Source: Rattus norvegicus (lineage: Eukaryota > Chordata > Mammalia > Rodentia > Muridae). Taken from it: a stretch of DNA of 64,000 nucleotides. Positions 1 to 11,482 of this stretch are shown here, one piece after another. Where the stretch lies: the NCBI RefSeq assembly GCF_036323735.1, contig NC_086031.1, forward strand, positions 45,409,225-45,473,224, given 5' to 3'. The notes under the pieces were generated by a model. That model worked only from the letters and a program-made list of their open reading frames with translations, was not told the DNA's origin and did no database searches. A program made the translations under genes and the position numbers. The first letter of the stretch is position 1; each line of letters opens with the position of its first letter.

Positions 1-179
1 TGTTTAGAACAGGGTGGGGGCATAAGTAGAAAATAATCCTAATTTCACAGTGGTAACAGATTTCAGTATATGTATTAAATGATATCCTATCTTCATTCAA
101 GGAAACTTTCAAAGTAATCCCCAGATCAGTTTTAGTTAACAATACTCTGAAAAACACACAATTTTAAAAAGTACTATTT

Positions 180-372
180 AATAACGTATTTATTTTTATT
201 TTATGTGCATTGGTATTTTACCTGCATGTATATCTATGTGAGGGGGTCAGAACTCCTGAAACTGGACTTATAGACAGTTGTGAGCTGTTATGTGGATGCT
301 GGGAACTGAACCTGGGTCCTCTGGAAGAGCAGCCAATGCTCTTAACTGCTGAGTCATCTCTCTACTCCCTAA
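180..372 (-). mobile_element. B3-type SINE
   Basis: The plus strand shows the reverse complement of a B2/B3 SINE: TTATTTTATGTGCATTGGTATTTTACCTGCATG through CTGGGTCCTCTGGAAGAGC to GCTGAGTCATCTCTCTACTCCC. The tRNA-like head is therefore on the minus strand at about 372. It is diverged, so old. Confidence 0.8.
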
Positions 373-389
373 AAAGTAGTATTTAAAGA

Positions 390-556
390 GGTCTGGCAAG
401 ATGGCTCAGTAGGTAAAAGCACTTGCCATGCAAACCTAATGACCTGAGTTCAATCCCTGGATCCCACAGTATAAGGAAAAAATTGACTCTGAAACTTGGC
501 CTCTGATTTCCAAAGTATGCTGTGACATGCATACACAGTGTTAAATTCTTAAAAGA
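390..556 (+). mobile_element. B2-superfamily SINE (B3-like head)
   Basis: GTCTGGCAAGATGGCTCAGTAGGTAAAAGCACTTGCC followed by GACCTGAGTTCAATCCCTGG is the tRNA-derived head of a B2-family element. It is diverged and abuts the opposite-strand B3 just upstream, leaving two SINEs head to head. Confidence 0.7.
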
Positions 557-984
557 TGCAGTATTAAAACTCTAACTTTTTTTCAGGACATTTCTCTTGG
601 CAGAACCCATGTCCTTGGTAAGTAAAGAATATGTCAGGCTGTTACACATAATTCTTAAAGGGGAGGTTTTATGAGACTCAATTTTACAATTGGTTTCTAT
701 CTGCTTCTTATGAGAGTACACAGATGGGTTAGTGGTCTATGCAAGATTCATGGGAGACCATGGGTAGCTAGAAAATCAACACGTGAGTCTTGCCATTTCA
801 TTATCCAGTTGCTACAATGCTTATTTTAAACATTAGGATTCACATAATTAATATTTGTTGTGGGAATAGTCTCTAGGTAATATTAATGGCTTAATTTTAA
901 AACAAAATATTGTTCTTTTGTAAACACCCCAATCAATTTGAAGTTATACCAAGAGTACCTATTAAAAAAAATTGGAGGCGTGGC
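541..984. other. Unique intron sequence
   Basis: AT-rich intron DNA; I recognise no repeat, exon or RNA gene here. Confidence 0.5.
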
Positions 985-1064
985 AAGAGCGTCTGTGGAT
1001 TGAACCAGGGTCTTGTACATTCTAGGCAAACACTCTACTGCTGAGCCATATCTCCATCCTGCAG
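980..1064 (-). mobile_element. Old ID/B4-type SINE
   Basis: The plus strand carries GATTGAACCAGGGTCTTGTACATTCTAGGCAAACACTCTACTGCTGAGCCATATCTCC, the reverse complement of a diverged ID-like tRNA-Ala head. No A-tail is preserved. Confidence 0.65.
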
Positions 1065-1264
1065 GACTTTATTAATAGTGAAGAATCTAAACCAAACACA
1101 GAAATAATGGTGATGAGGAAACTACAGAAAACTACTTTTAGTCATATTTCTGGTATCAATATTCTTAATTCATAAACACAGCCTCATCGTTCATAATGAC
1201 TGATTCTGATAAACTCTAAAACGCTGTAGTTTAAAAATATCGTGTTCTCTCTCTGTGTCTGTCT

Positions 1265-1400
1265 AGTCTATGACCAGGCACGGTGGCTATAAGCCCCGCA
1301 TCCAGGGTAGAGGTGTAAGGGTCAGAATCTGAAGTTAGTGTGGGCTGACCAGACGGACACACAGAAGGACCCTGCCACAGAAGACAACAGCAGACACAAG
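1265..1400 (+). mobile_element. Probable diverged B1-like SINE
   Basis: GACCAGGCACGGTGGCTATAAGCCC resembles the 7SL-derived start of a B1 element, followed by poorly matching sequence. Divergence makes this tentative. Confidence 0.35.
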
Positions 1401-4115
1401 CCAGTATCAACAGCTACCTCGTTTCTTCCAGGAGTTGCAGTCTTTTAATAGTACTATAGCTTTTAACGCAGTGTCTGGATTCTATAAATCTGAATTATTT
1501 CTCAGACACTATTCTCATACAAATAGATGCTTTTTCTTTTCAGGCCATGTCAGGACAAGAAAGGTGAAGAGACTGTGGAGAAGGGAGAAGTAAGTACACT
1601 ACACAGGCAATTTTCCTGGCTGATAAGAACAAAGCCGCAACACTCTTCAGGCTGGAAAACAAGCAAGCCAGTCAGACATGCTTTCCTAGGAGAGTAGCAA
1701 GGCTCTGAGAGTACGGCCTCCTGCTCTAGCAGTTCTGCAGCTTGTTTGATTTGTAGCCAATGAAACTGGGAGAACTTTATTTGTTTAGGAGATTAAAATC
1801 TGTCTATATATCTTTTCCATCTAACATTTGTTAGTACATTGTCTTTACTTTCCTGTCCCCAACCCCAAGTCTCAGGCTGTACAATCCCTGGACATTTAAA
1901 GGGTTTGCGTCTCTTAGGACTGTGCTGGAACACAGCCGTGAACCTCCTTAAACCCATCCCTAAAAAGCAAACAAAGTATCCAGAAGTGTTTTCCTTACTT
2001 AAAAAAAATTCAGGAGGAAGATCAAGAAAATACCACTGTGCTGCATAAGAGATGACTTTAGTCAAAAGAAAGGAAACCCAGAAAGTCACAAACCAGTGTA
2101 CAACTACAAAAGAGATTGTCACTACAAAGGTACCACACTAGAGAAACCTGCACAACTGAACCGCTAAGATTAGTTTGAAGACAGGAGCCCAGTTTTTCTC
2201 CCTCAGTAGAGATTACACTTATGGATGCTCAAAAACTTCTGAACAGATGACTAAAAAGATCTCTAAGATGACCAAGATAAAAAGCAGCCCCTCGATCATA
2301 AAATCTGTATATTAATTACTATCTCCCCCCTCATATCTCCTAGTTGTTTTAGTAAGCTCACGTACAAAGACACTTGTCCCACCAATTTCCTACCAGGTCA
2401 TCTACAGAGTGGACAGTGCCCATCTAGCTCCTGAAAGATCTTCAATAGATCACTGCTAAGCTCCCAGAAGCTCCTCCAGTACGGATGGCTATTAATTAAC
2501 CACAGCCACATTTATGGCCCTTGGAGCACAAGCCTGATGCTTGGATGGCTAGAGCTTCTGCACTGCTATTCTGAGGTTTCCTTCTGGGTCTACAGTCTAT
2601 TATTTGCCCTTCCGCAGGGCTGTTATTGTAGATCAGCTGAGATGATGGATTCGAGAGAACTTTAGCAACACAAAACACTATGCAAATGGGAGAAATATTA
2701 GTATTTTCATTTCCAAACACTCGAGGACTTAGCTTTCATCCATTTCCAACATGCTCTGCAACAGGCACCGGGCCACAGCCAAGAGCGCAGCCTGCTCAAA
2801 GTGCACAACACTCAGCAAATCGCAGTTGGAGAAGACAGCGACAGGCAATTAACCAAGCAGCTGCACGTCTCTGGGAAGACAGGAGAGAAATATGAAAGGA
2901 GAGCAGCCTTCAGTACTCCACTGTCCTTTCCCAAAGAGACAAGGTAGAACAATAGTCCTGTGTTCCTCAGTGGGAACTGTGTGCTGAGGCTGACAAGAAA
3001 GAATTCAAAGGGAGCCCAGAATCCCAGTAGCACCAGCAACTTCCAAAGCCACAGCAGAGTCCCTACCAGAGCTGCCAATTTCTAAAAGGCTGGCAATTGC
3101 CAATGCATCTAAGAACACAATTTCTCACTTTTAGATAACAGTTCTGCGATGACAGACAAAACTCTGAATGATTTAAATTCATCGCTCAATATATGTTATT
3201 AAGTCTCCAATGAGAAAAGGAGCAGGTATGTGCGTGTAAAGGAGCTCATTTGGTGATGGTTTGACAGCAAACGAATAACGAGAGAGAAGCTGAATTCAAA
3301 GAAATAAAATAAATAAAAAAATGCAAACCCAAATTCCCTCTTGGCACCTTGATTAAAATGAAATGAACTGAAGCAGCCAAAGAGATTATTTTATTCAGAT
3401 GAGTGTTATTAGCCTTTCTGGCTTATTTTCTTTATTATGCATTTTGCTGATGCTGACAGAAACAGACGAGCTCATAGAGGAAAAGCTGCAGCGGATTTGT
3501 GGTCTGACAGTGCCGTGTATAAAATCAGACCCTTGCTGACCCAGATAAGCCAGAGGATGGATTGGATTTGCTAGGGAAGGTGTTAAAAGGAGGGGAGAAT
3601 TTAAAAATTAAATTGCCAAGGCAGAAACTGACTTAAAAAGATTTCATCTGTAATGGTGGCTTCTGGTTGTGTGACACAGTAGTACAGTGGCAGCCTGGAG
3701 GTACCTTTCAAAGACAGGCAGGCAGACAGGAGATGGGCACACTTCTCTGGATTTATCACAGCTGTGGCTTCAGCTTTGCCAACAATGAGATCAGAGTAGG
3801 AGAGCTTAGAGACAGGGACAGAGAGGTACCCAAGGCAAAACCAATATACATTATGAGTGAAGAAATAAGCTTTCAAATTGTCAAGTTAGGGACCATATGC
3901 TTGCCTAGACAGCCGATTAGAAAGGATTCAAGAAGCTGTGTATGTGCCTTACTCAAAACAGACTAACTGTCCCTCCCTTCTAATCAGGTTTGGGGAAAGA
4001 GCTATTGTGAATGGGATTTTTGCATCAGTGGAGGAGCAGTCCCATGGAGCTCAGCAACCTTCATAACCTTCGGACAGAGGCATGCCCAAGGATTGAGAGC
4101 TTTAGAAATTTACCT
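1401..4115. other. Unique intron sequence with one candidate conserved block
   Basis: No exon or clear repeat was recognised over this stretch. Open frames here, such as the 109-codon one at 1793-2122, have no protein-like composition or known motif. The block at about 3361-3600 is listed separately as a possible regulatory element. Confidence 0.45.
3361..3600. promoter_or_regulatory. Candidate conserved noncoding element
   Basis: A unique, repeat-free block with TTATTCAGATGAGTG, TTATTATGCATTTTGC (octamer/POU-like), GCTGATGCTGACAG (half-MARE-like) and CAGATAAGCC (GATA-type). The composition resembles mammalian intronic enhancers, but conservation cannot be judged from one sequence. Confidence 0.25.
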
Positions 4116-4119
4116 CTTT

Positions 4120-4151
4120 CCTTCTCCTTCCTTTCTTTCTCCTTCTCTCCT

Positions 4152-4216
<65 letters not shown>

Positions 4217-4217
4217 G
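4120..4217. repeat. (TC)n / (TTTC)n microsatellite
   Basis: Pyrimidine-rich array with a perfect (CT) run at about 4154-4197, flanked by TTTC units on both sides. Confidence 0.95.
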
Positions 4218-4475
4218 TCTCACTGTTTGTGTGTAAACAGATATAGACAAGACCATTGAGAAAGCCTCATTTGACTGAATTAGAAGGTCTGCTTATCACA
4301 GACTTCTTTATGGCTTCTGTAGACCTGGGGCCTTCCCCTTCTTTACTCAACTTTTCTTGTATGCTATACATATAATCTTAATACTGGAGAACATAAACTA
4401 TGAACTCAACTTCTATGTAATCTCTAGAAAGTCATTTGGACATTAGACAGACCCTTCTCAAGACTGGAATAAGCA

Positions 4476-4600
4476 GGGATTAATACTAAGCATAGTTTAT
4501 GTCTATAATCCCAGAATTTGAGAGGGGTAGGCAGGAGGATTGCTGCAAGTTCCATGCTAGCTAGACCTATACAATGATACCATGTCTCAAAAAAGGCAGT
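4476..4600 (+). mobile_element. Diverged B1 SINE
   Basis: AGCATAGTTTATGTCTATAATCCCAGAATTTGAGAGGGGTAGGCAGGAGGATTGCTGCAAG and the end CATGTCTCAAAAAA follow the B1 order. The level of divergence indicates an old copy. Confidence 0.6.
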
Positions 4601-5588
4601 GATCACATCAAAAGGCCTGAAGTACAAATAATCGACAGGACTAAAATACAGCAAGAGACAGAAATGCACAGCAAAGATTTGAGCAATAACCAAATAACAG
4701 GAATCAGAGGCTCCTGGACTGGGACAGTTTATTGTCACCACCATTACATTTTCAGTTGGATCCATGTGTTCTGTAGAAAGAACTGTGAACAATTCTACAA
4801 TTAAATCTTCAGTTTTTCCTTCTCTACTTAATTAAGATGTCACCAGAAGCCCTGTAAGTAATGACAACTATATAGGGAAAACCACAGATGTGTGAACATA
4901 TTTTTAAAATAAATAAAACCTTGAAAGATGACTGGGCACACTGTCTGACTCAGTCTTGGTCATTTATGCTAGGGAACGAAATACCTATGTGTGCCAAAAT
5001 AGAATGGCACCATTCCGAAAGCCACACATTATTTCAAAGCATCAAATGCTCCCTTTAGGAGCAGGCATCTCAGGCACCAGGCGCAAGTGCAGAAATCTGA
5101 TCTATAGCCAGCAATGACTGACTGCCAGCCAGGAGGGGATAAGCCCGAGTACTAACGGCCCGTTGGTTTGAAAGGGGATCCACAGGGTACCTCCCTTTCC
5201 AATGTATGTTCTTGGGATGGGAGTCCTTACTCTATGGCTCATGGTAACAATGAGGAAAGCAAAGGTAAGTGGAACAGAGTCATGCAGTCCTCGGAGCAGC
5301 TTCACATGTCATTACTACTCCCCGTGTGCTGTTATCTCGTGTTTACTCTCTGAGTAGCAGCCCAGTGACCAAGTTTGTATCCTTGTTGGCTTGTGCACTC
5401 CAAACTCAGGCATGTTATTAGCTAGGTTAGTACTTTATTAGTGAAACTTTAAAGGACTTGGTAGTGTAAGGATGCCCTAGTAAGTTTCCAGGTTAGTAGG
5501 TCAAAATTTGAGTTCAGTTCCTTATGGAATTTAGATGACTAATGACTCTATCCCAGTGAGAAAGTATTCTGTATAAAGCACCCTAAGA
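4601..5588. other. Unique intron sequence
   Basis: Nothing recognised: no exon signals linked to srGAP2, no RNA gene and no clear repeat. Confidence 0.45.
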
Positions 5589-5795
5589 CCTAGATTCAGC
5601 TCTGCTATTTGATAGCCAGGTGATCTTGTTAAGTGACAATATACTGTGGCCTTCATAGTTTCTTTTCCTGTTTAAAAGTATAAATGAAAACAACAGACCC
5701 AATGCCTAACTCATCTGAATCCTGTTAAGATTAAATTAAACAAGGTGATGTATTAAAAAGTTTCACCCACAGGAAGTGTTCTCCAGCCATGTCAT
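5589..5795 (-). mobile_element. MIR (ancient tRNA-derived SINE)
   Basis: The plus strand reads as the reverse complement of MIR: TTCAGCTCTGCTATTTGATAGCCAGGTGATCTTG, then TCTTTTCCTGTTTAAAAGTATAAATGAAAA, then GTTAAGATTAAATTAAACAAGGTGATGTATTAAAAAGT. The core order is complete and diverged as expected for a pre-placental element. Confidence 0.7.
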
Positions 5796-6124
5796 CAATA
5801 CTTATCACTTTAACACCTGTTATTACTACTTGACAGCCCACTCAATGATCTACACTCACAAAATGGCTTCAATGAAGTTGTAATTTTCCTAAAGACAAAT
5901 ACATTTTAAACTTCTCAGATAATCTAAGTATGACAATGAATATGTTTGACACATTTAGACTATGTCAGTGCACTAATAGGAATAAGTCTTGCTACTACTA
6001 TTAACTTATCAGCCAATTCTAGGGAAATTCCAAGCTTAGTAAATCTGTTGCACCCAACTTTGCCCAGACTTGAAAGGGGAAAAGTTTAAAGTGTAAAGAG
6101 AAAAGCCAGAGGGCACAAAAAATA

Positions 6125-6290
6125 GAATCATGCAATTTCAGAAATAGAAGGGACTTTCAGGATGGTGAAGAGTCTAAACCAAACCCATCATTTTCCATGG
6201 GAGAAAAATGATACTCATGGATCTTGAGGTCACACAAATAGTGGTGGAACAAGACAAGAGCCCAGGTCTCTTGACTGGTAGCCATTTCTT
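6125..6290 (+). mobile_element. Ancient MIR-like / CORE-type SINE fossil
   Basis: AGAAATAGAAGGGACTTTCAGGATGG, then TTTTCCATGGGAGAAAAATGAT, then GAGGTCACACAAATAGTGGTGGAACAAGACAAGAGCCCAGGTCTCTTGACT matches the CORE/MIR-like order of mammalian-wide SINE fossils. The subfamily is not assigned. Confidence 0.5.
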
Positions 6291-6299
6291 ATTTCATTG

Positions 6300-6885
6300 T
6301 AATGGTCACTACATTTCACTCAGAACACCTAACTTAGTGTCTACAAAGACCTAGTGCTGAAAGTGTTAATGGACAATGCTTAGCTGCCCGGAGCACGGAG
6401 CTATTCTAAGACGACACATAACAGGAATACCAAGGGTCCATGAACCCAGAGAGAGCAAAGCTGCTGGTGACTGGCGGCGCCAGGAAACATGTTGACACAC
6501 TGCATGTGGTTAAACATGAAAGGCAAGTGAAGAGAAAACAGTTTTGAATCCCACCCATTCTAATTTGGGACTGGCTTTGGGCACCTACTGGAGGGTTGTG
6601 CCATACCCGGCCACTCTGTAAAAGGACCTTTCAGTTCCTTCATTCTCTATTCTGTGGCTTCAGTTGAAATGTTTTCTGCTGTATAAGGACCTTAACAGAC
6701 ATTTTAAAAAGAGAACTGTCAAGGCCTAGTAGGGAAGATCCACGAGGCACTGTAGGTGATTAGGGTCATTCTGAAACAGAAGATTCTCAATCAGGATTTG
6801 AATCCTGTAATCTACTGTGTTCAAGCTCGTAAGTGAACTGACTCTTTAGACAGTCAGGCTCCTAAATTCCTAAGAGAGCCTTTTC
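6300..6885. other. Unique intron sequence
   Basis: No gene, RNA or repeat recognised. Confidence 0.45.
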
Positions 6886-6887
6886 TC

Positions 6888-7055
6888 TAAGTGACCCCAA
6901 ATCACCCTGCAACAGAATCACCTGGAGTGCTTGCTTAAACTGGGAACTAGAGGAATGCCCAGGGATCTTCCTTTTTAAATAAGCACTCTGGGTAACTCTG
7001 CACACTGCCAAAACACTTTGAACTAATGTTCTTACAGGAATACTTTTCAATCTAT
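6888..7055. mobile_element. hAT-Charlie MER5-like DNA transposon fossil
   Basis: GCAACAGAATCACCTGGAGTGCTTGCTTAAAC at one end and AATAAGCACTCTGGGTAACTCTGCACACTGCCAAAACACTTTGAACTA at the other match the MER5-type nonautonomous hAT pattern. The inverted termini are eroded. Confidence 0.5.
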
Positions 7056-7171
7056 GTGATATGAGTCACTAATGTAGCTGAAATAATAATAAATTTAAAA
7101 CTAGTATTCTACTCCCCAACCTCTAAAACTCGAAAACAGTAGAGCAGAATAACAGAACATAGTAGAAAATG

Positions 7172-7378
7172 TCCTGGGGCTGGCAAGATGGCTACTGTTT
7201 TAAGAGTGAGTACTGCTCTTGTAGAGGACCCGTTTGGATCACAGCACCCACGTCAGGCAGCTCACAACCACCTGTAACTCTAGCTCCAGGGCGTCCAATG
7301 TCCTTTCTTGGCGTTCACACATGCACATACCCACACAGACACATTAACTCAGTAATAAATATTTTTTAAAATAAAATA
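7172..7378 (+). mobile_element. B2/B3-type SINE
   Basis: GGGGCTGGCAAGATGGCTACTG, GAGGACCCGTTTGGATCACAGCACCCACGTC and CTCACAACCACCTGTAACTC, ending in an AATAAATATTTTTT tail. It is clearly diverged from the modern B2 consensus. Confidence 0.8.
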
Positions 7379-7479
7379 TCACAGGCTATACTGTATATAG
7401 CAAAATTTGTCTTTGTTTTTGAAAGGGATGTCCTCAGTTACTTAATAATACAAATGTACATTGCCTTGTATTTTTCTGT

Positions 7480-7614
7480 TCTTTGTTTTGTTTTGTTAGC
7501 TGTTTATTTTAATCAGGGTCTTACTATGTAGCCCAGGCTAGCTTAGAATTCATGTTCCCCTGCCTCAGTTTCTCCAGTATATAGATTTCAGTTGTAGACA
7601 GCCATGGCTGGCAC
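7480..7614 (-). mobile_element. B1 SINE
   Basis: The plus strand reads CAGGGTCTTACTATGTAGCCCAGGCTAGCTTAGAATTCATG and GCCATGGCTGGC, the reverse complement of B1. The preceding TTTTGTTTTGTT is the complementary A-tail. Confidence 0.8.
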
Positions 7615-7789
7615 ATATTCTTATGAATAGACCTGTGTATTACTATATGGTTTAAAAGTTTAGCCAATGGTCCTAAATTCCAGAAGATGATCAGATATCC
7701 CACGTCCTTTTAAGAATCTAAAAATTCTCCTTAAAGTATTTTCATCCAGAGCCAGAAGTGAGAAAGAAAGGAGGACGAAGAAAAGGAAT

Positions 7790-8047
7790 TGAGGGAAGGG
7801 GCCCTGCAATGACCCACTGGATATGAAGTACTTGCTGTGCAAGCACAGGACCTGAGTTTGGATTCCAGCACACACATAAAAGCTAGGATGGTGATGGGCA
7901 TCTGTAGCCTTAAATACTGGGGTGGGTAGAGACAAGTGGATCCTGGAAACTTGTTTAGCCAACTAATCTAGCCAAAAGATCAAGCTCTAGGTTCACAGAG
8001 AGACCTTGCCTTTAACAAACAAACAAACAAACAAACAAACAAACAAA
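7790..8047 (+). mobile_element. B4/RSINE1-type composite SINE with (CAAA)n tail
   Basis: A tRNA-like head (GGCCCTGCAATGACCCACTGGATATGAAGTACTTGCTGTGCAAGC) is followed by a B1-like body (GATGGTGATGGGCATCTGTAGCC, CTAGGTTCACAGAGAGACCTTGCC). It ends in a perfect (CAAA)n run at 8012-8047, a tail microsatellite. Confidence 0.7.
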
Positions 8048-8050
8048 TCC

Positions 8051-9600
8051 AGTAGCAAGTGATAGAGAAAAACAGTTAACATTGATCTCTAGGCTTCATA
8101 CTCCATGTATGGAGGAGCACCCCCGCCCCCAAAGACTACAACCACACACACAAAGGAATTGTGGCCAGAGAGAGAAATCAAGGACAAATCTCCTAACTTC
8201 CACATAAGTATTCCCTGAGCTTCTGGAAGCCCATTCCCTAAGAAGCTCTTTTCAGGACAACCCCTACAGGTACTTAGTGCTCCGGTCACAGCAGACATTC
8301 CAAGTTTACCGCATTTTATATTATCTTCTTCCTGATGCTCTATAGCTGACAGCCACTGTCTTTGTTGTGCATCTGTATGATAAATAGCTCCACTATGTTG
8401 ATTTCTTTTTTATTTACAGTGCCTAGAGTTGCTGAGTTAAACAATCTTCTAAAGAACATGGGAAGAAAGTGGTTGGCAATTTCCAAGAAGAAAGATTTTG
8501 AAAATAATGATGTGGGCACAATGTTACTTGTCTCCTAAGTGACACACTTGCTAACTGTAGGAAGCGTCTACACACACTTGGCAAGGCAGGCAGGTAGGCA
8601 GGCAGGAAGTGGGAGGCCCCCTTTCATACCCTTACGGTTAAAATCAATAGGAGGACACTTTTGTTCTTAAATGGGTGACTTCTTGATCACTGAGAGAAGC
8701 TGAGCCTTGTCTCCTTTATATGACCAAAAGGACATAAAATATAGTCCTAAATAGAAGATTCAAAAGCAGCAAAATTAGAAAAATGTCAGCATCTCCAGCT
8801 TGGTTGTCACATAATGGATTAAATCCATTAACATGTGGAGAGAATAAAAATAGAGTGGAGGTTCTGTTTCTATGCTAAGGAAGGCATGCAAAGGACGAAT
8901 AGTGAGGGTTAAGAGGGAGGAGGCAGGGGGATGGAGGAATGGAAGAAGAAGAAGTGCCACCGAGAAGACTAAAGCCCAAAATACTCTACAATGTCCTGGT
9001 GCTTCCCAGTAATTTGTTTCCAAGCTGTAGAAACCAGCTTAGCCCCTGAGGCTGTGAGCCCATCTGGTGTTGAACTTGGGCTGCACAAGATTCAGAACAA
9101 CTGGAAACAGCAGCACTGACCAGGACACCATGAATGTAAGATAAATAAAAATATTCAGAGATCATAAACTGTTAAAGGAAGTACATATCTACCACTTCAT
9201 ATTGATATAAACAAGACAAAAAATGGTGGGAAATCACTTGCTTCTACAAAATCCCACCTGAAAAACATTGACAGAATTGGGAAGTTGACTTTTTGATAAC
9301 CTTCTTTCTCCTCCAGTAGATTGGTACTACTAACTTGGAGGACCAAAACTACTAGTATTTATTTGCAGGTGAAAAGTATGTCTCCACATGTCCTGTAATT
9401 CCAAAGCACAGACAGAATAGCTCTAAGAATTATATCAAAAATAGAGAAACCTGAAAGATACCACTTCAAGGTCAAATAACAATAAATCTCCAGCAAGTGA
9501 CATGGCACACTGAGAAAGCCATGACAGTAACCTCTTTGGTACTCCTATCAACTCATGCTACCTGAATCAAACCACAGATGGTATTATCAGAAGATTAGAA
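8051..9600. other. Unique intron sequence
   Basis: No exon or RNA gene recognised. It holds a short (GGCA)n run at about 8580-8608; the rest is nonrepetitive. Confidence 0.45.
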
Positions 9601-9604
9601 ATAG

Positions 9605-9773
9605 AAAATTAAGGCTGGTGGCAATGCTTGCCTTTAATGCTTGCACGCAGGAGGCAGAGGCAGGCGAATCTCTGACCTTGAGGCCGGCCTGGTCCAGGAC
9701 GGCCTTCACTACACAGAGAAACCCTGTTTCAAAACAACCGCAACAACCACAAAAACAAACAAAAAAGAATTCA
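9605..9773 (+). mobile_element. B1 SINE
   Basis: GGCTGGTGGCAATGCTTGCCTTTAATGCTTGCACGCAGGAGGCAGAGGCAGGCGAATCTCTGACCTTGAGGCCGGCCTGG follows B1 closely. It ends CAGAGAAACCCTGTTTC and an A-rich tail. Confidence 0.9.
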
Positions 9774-11011
9774 TTCCAGAAATAGCAAATTAAGTAGTAA
9801 TTTTTGGGTCAAATGTTCAAAAACAAAGTCAGTGTAATAAAATACAGGGACTTGGGATTTAGTCTATATTAAAAGACATTTAGAGACAAGACAACTTAAG
9901 ACCTACACAATGTGAACTTTCTTATTCAAATAACTGGTAAACTCTGGATGGCCATGGCTTAGGTATTATCATGGTGATCTTCATGGTCTGATTTTGACAG
10001 GTCTACTGTGATTATGTTGGAAAACAGTTTTAGCCGACACCCACTGAAGTGCACAGGGATAAAGGAGTACCATGTCGGCAAACTTACTCTGAAGTGTTTC
10101 AGGAACATAAATACTGTAAACTGCATGGAAAGAAAAAGAAGTATGCAAAGCAAATGTATGCTATATTAACCTTACTTTCAATATGGGTAAAATGGCATAT
10201 GATATTTTGTATTATTCTTACATTTTGTCCTATAATTATAAAATATGTCAAAATAAAAAAAATTATCAAGGATTCCATTCTGGAAGAAAGTGATGCCATT
10301 TTCCTCATCTCTCCTTTGGCAGTAAGTATGTATTACTTTGTTTTTTCATATAAGCCTCTCTCCCACACAGCACCATGAGCCTCCTGAAAAAAGGGGAGGT
10401 CGGTCATCTCTCTGACTCCAGAACCTATGCAATATCTGTGCAGAATTATTCACTGTTGATAATGAAATGCAGCCCAATGTTCACTCAGTGTCTAAAAGCA
10501 TTCCTCAACATTCTTGGTTCCTTATCTTGAACTCCATGTTTTATCGGAACATAAAAATGTGCACACACATACTTACACTATTTCACATTAGTCAGTAACC
10601 TCCATTAATTAAAATATCAGCTTGATCTAATTATAGTTCATTCATGGCAGAGCCCTAGCAAATAGTAAGTGTTCATTAGTGCTTGCTTGCTTAAAAAAAT
10701 AAGCCAACTAGGAAATACTACTTATTTCTTAATCTTCTGGACAAAACAGCCAGTGACTTGCTTTCCAGAATCATTAACAATATAAGAGTATTGTTATAGC
10801 CCACAAACAACAAATGCTTTTAACCAAAGATTTTGAAAACAGTTGTTTCTGGCTAACAAGAGTGCAACATTTGGCCAAACCTGATATACTGTATTTTCTT
10901 CTTTGATTAAAGGTGAGAACCTTTTCTAAGCATATTTTAATTTTGTATTATATACTGTAGTCATATATTTTCCATTCTGATTTTCTCGACTATATGGTAA
11001 AGTATAAGGTT
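9774..11011. other. Unique intron sequence
   Basis: AT-rich and mostly unrecognised. AGCCCTAGCAAATAGTAAGTGTTCATTAGTG at about 10650-10681 resembles the 3' end of a MIR/L2 fossil on the minus strand, but the match is too short to call. Confidence 0.4.
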
Positions 11012-11122
11012 TCTAAGTCATCTTTTTTTTTTTTCGGAGCTGGGGACTGAACCCAGGGCCTTGTGCTTGCTAGTCAAGTGCTCTACCACTGAGCTAAATC
11101 CCCAACCCCTCTAAGTCATCTT
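11012..11122 (-). mobile_element. Rat ID element with target-site duplication
   Basis: Poly(T), then CGGAGCTGGGGACTGAACCCAGGGCCTTGTGCTTGC, then CACTGAGCTAAATCCCCAACCCC is the reverse complement of an ID element. It is flanked by TCTAAGTCATCTT at about 11012-11024 and 11110-11122, a clean duplication. This is a young, rat-type insertion on the minus strand. Confidence 0.92.
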
Positions 11123-11164
11123 GCTTTAGTACACGAACTTGGATTTTGGGTGATAGAGATAAAG

Positions 11165-11262
11165 AAAAGGCAGCTCTCAGGGCCGAGCACCTGCTTAGCA
11201 TATGTGCATATGTGTGGCCTTAGGTTACAGCCCTAGTGCCACAAGAGGAAGGGAGGAAAGAG
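11165..11262 (+). mobile_element. Old ID/B4-like SINE
   Basis: CAGGGCCGAGCACCTGCTTAGCATATGTGCATATGTGTGGCCTTAGGTTACAGCCCTAGTGCCAC keeps the tRNA-Ala-derived A and B box order, followed by an AGGAAGGGAGG tail. Diverged. Confidence 0.5.
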
Positions 11263-11385
11263 AGGGGGCAGAACTGAAACTGCTGTGAGCCTTACTATCT
11301 ACAACTGATGGTGATTAATGATGTAATAGAAATCTCACAAAATCAGCACAGAGAAAGGACAAAAAAATACAATCAGAATCCAAGA

Positions 11386-11482
11386 AAAGTGCCACGTGGT
11401 GGTGCATGCCTGCAGTCCCAGCACTCAAGCAGTGGAGGAAGGACTATGGGTTCAAGAGTGAGATGCTGACCTTAAAAGAAAA
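11386..11482 (+). mobile_element. Truncated B1 SINE
   Basis: AAGTGCCACGTGGTGGTGCATGCCTGCAGTCCCAGCACTCAAGCAGTGGAGG is the 5' half of B1. The 3' half is poorly matched, ending GACCTTAAAAGAAAA. Confidence 0.75.

Noticed and set aside
4424..4792. 122-codon minus-strand frame
   Set aside because: It crosses an inverted B1-like SINE; the apparent WDYRHKLC part is B1 translation.
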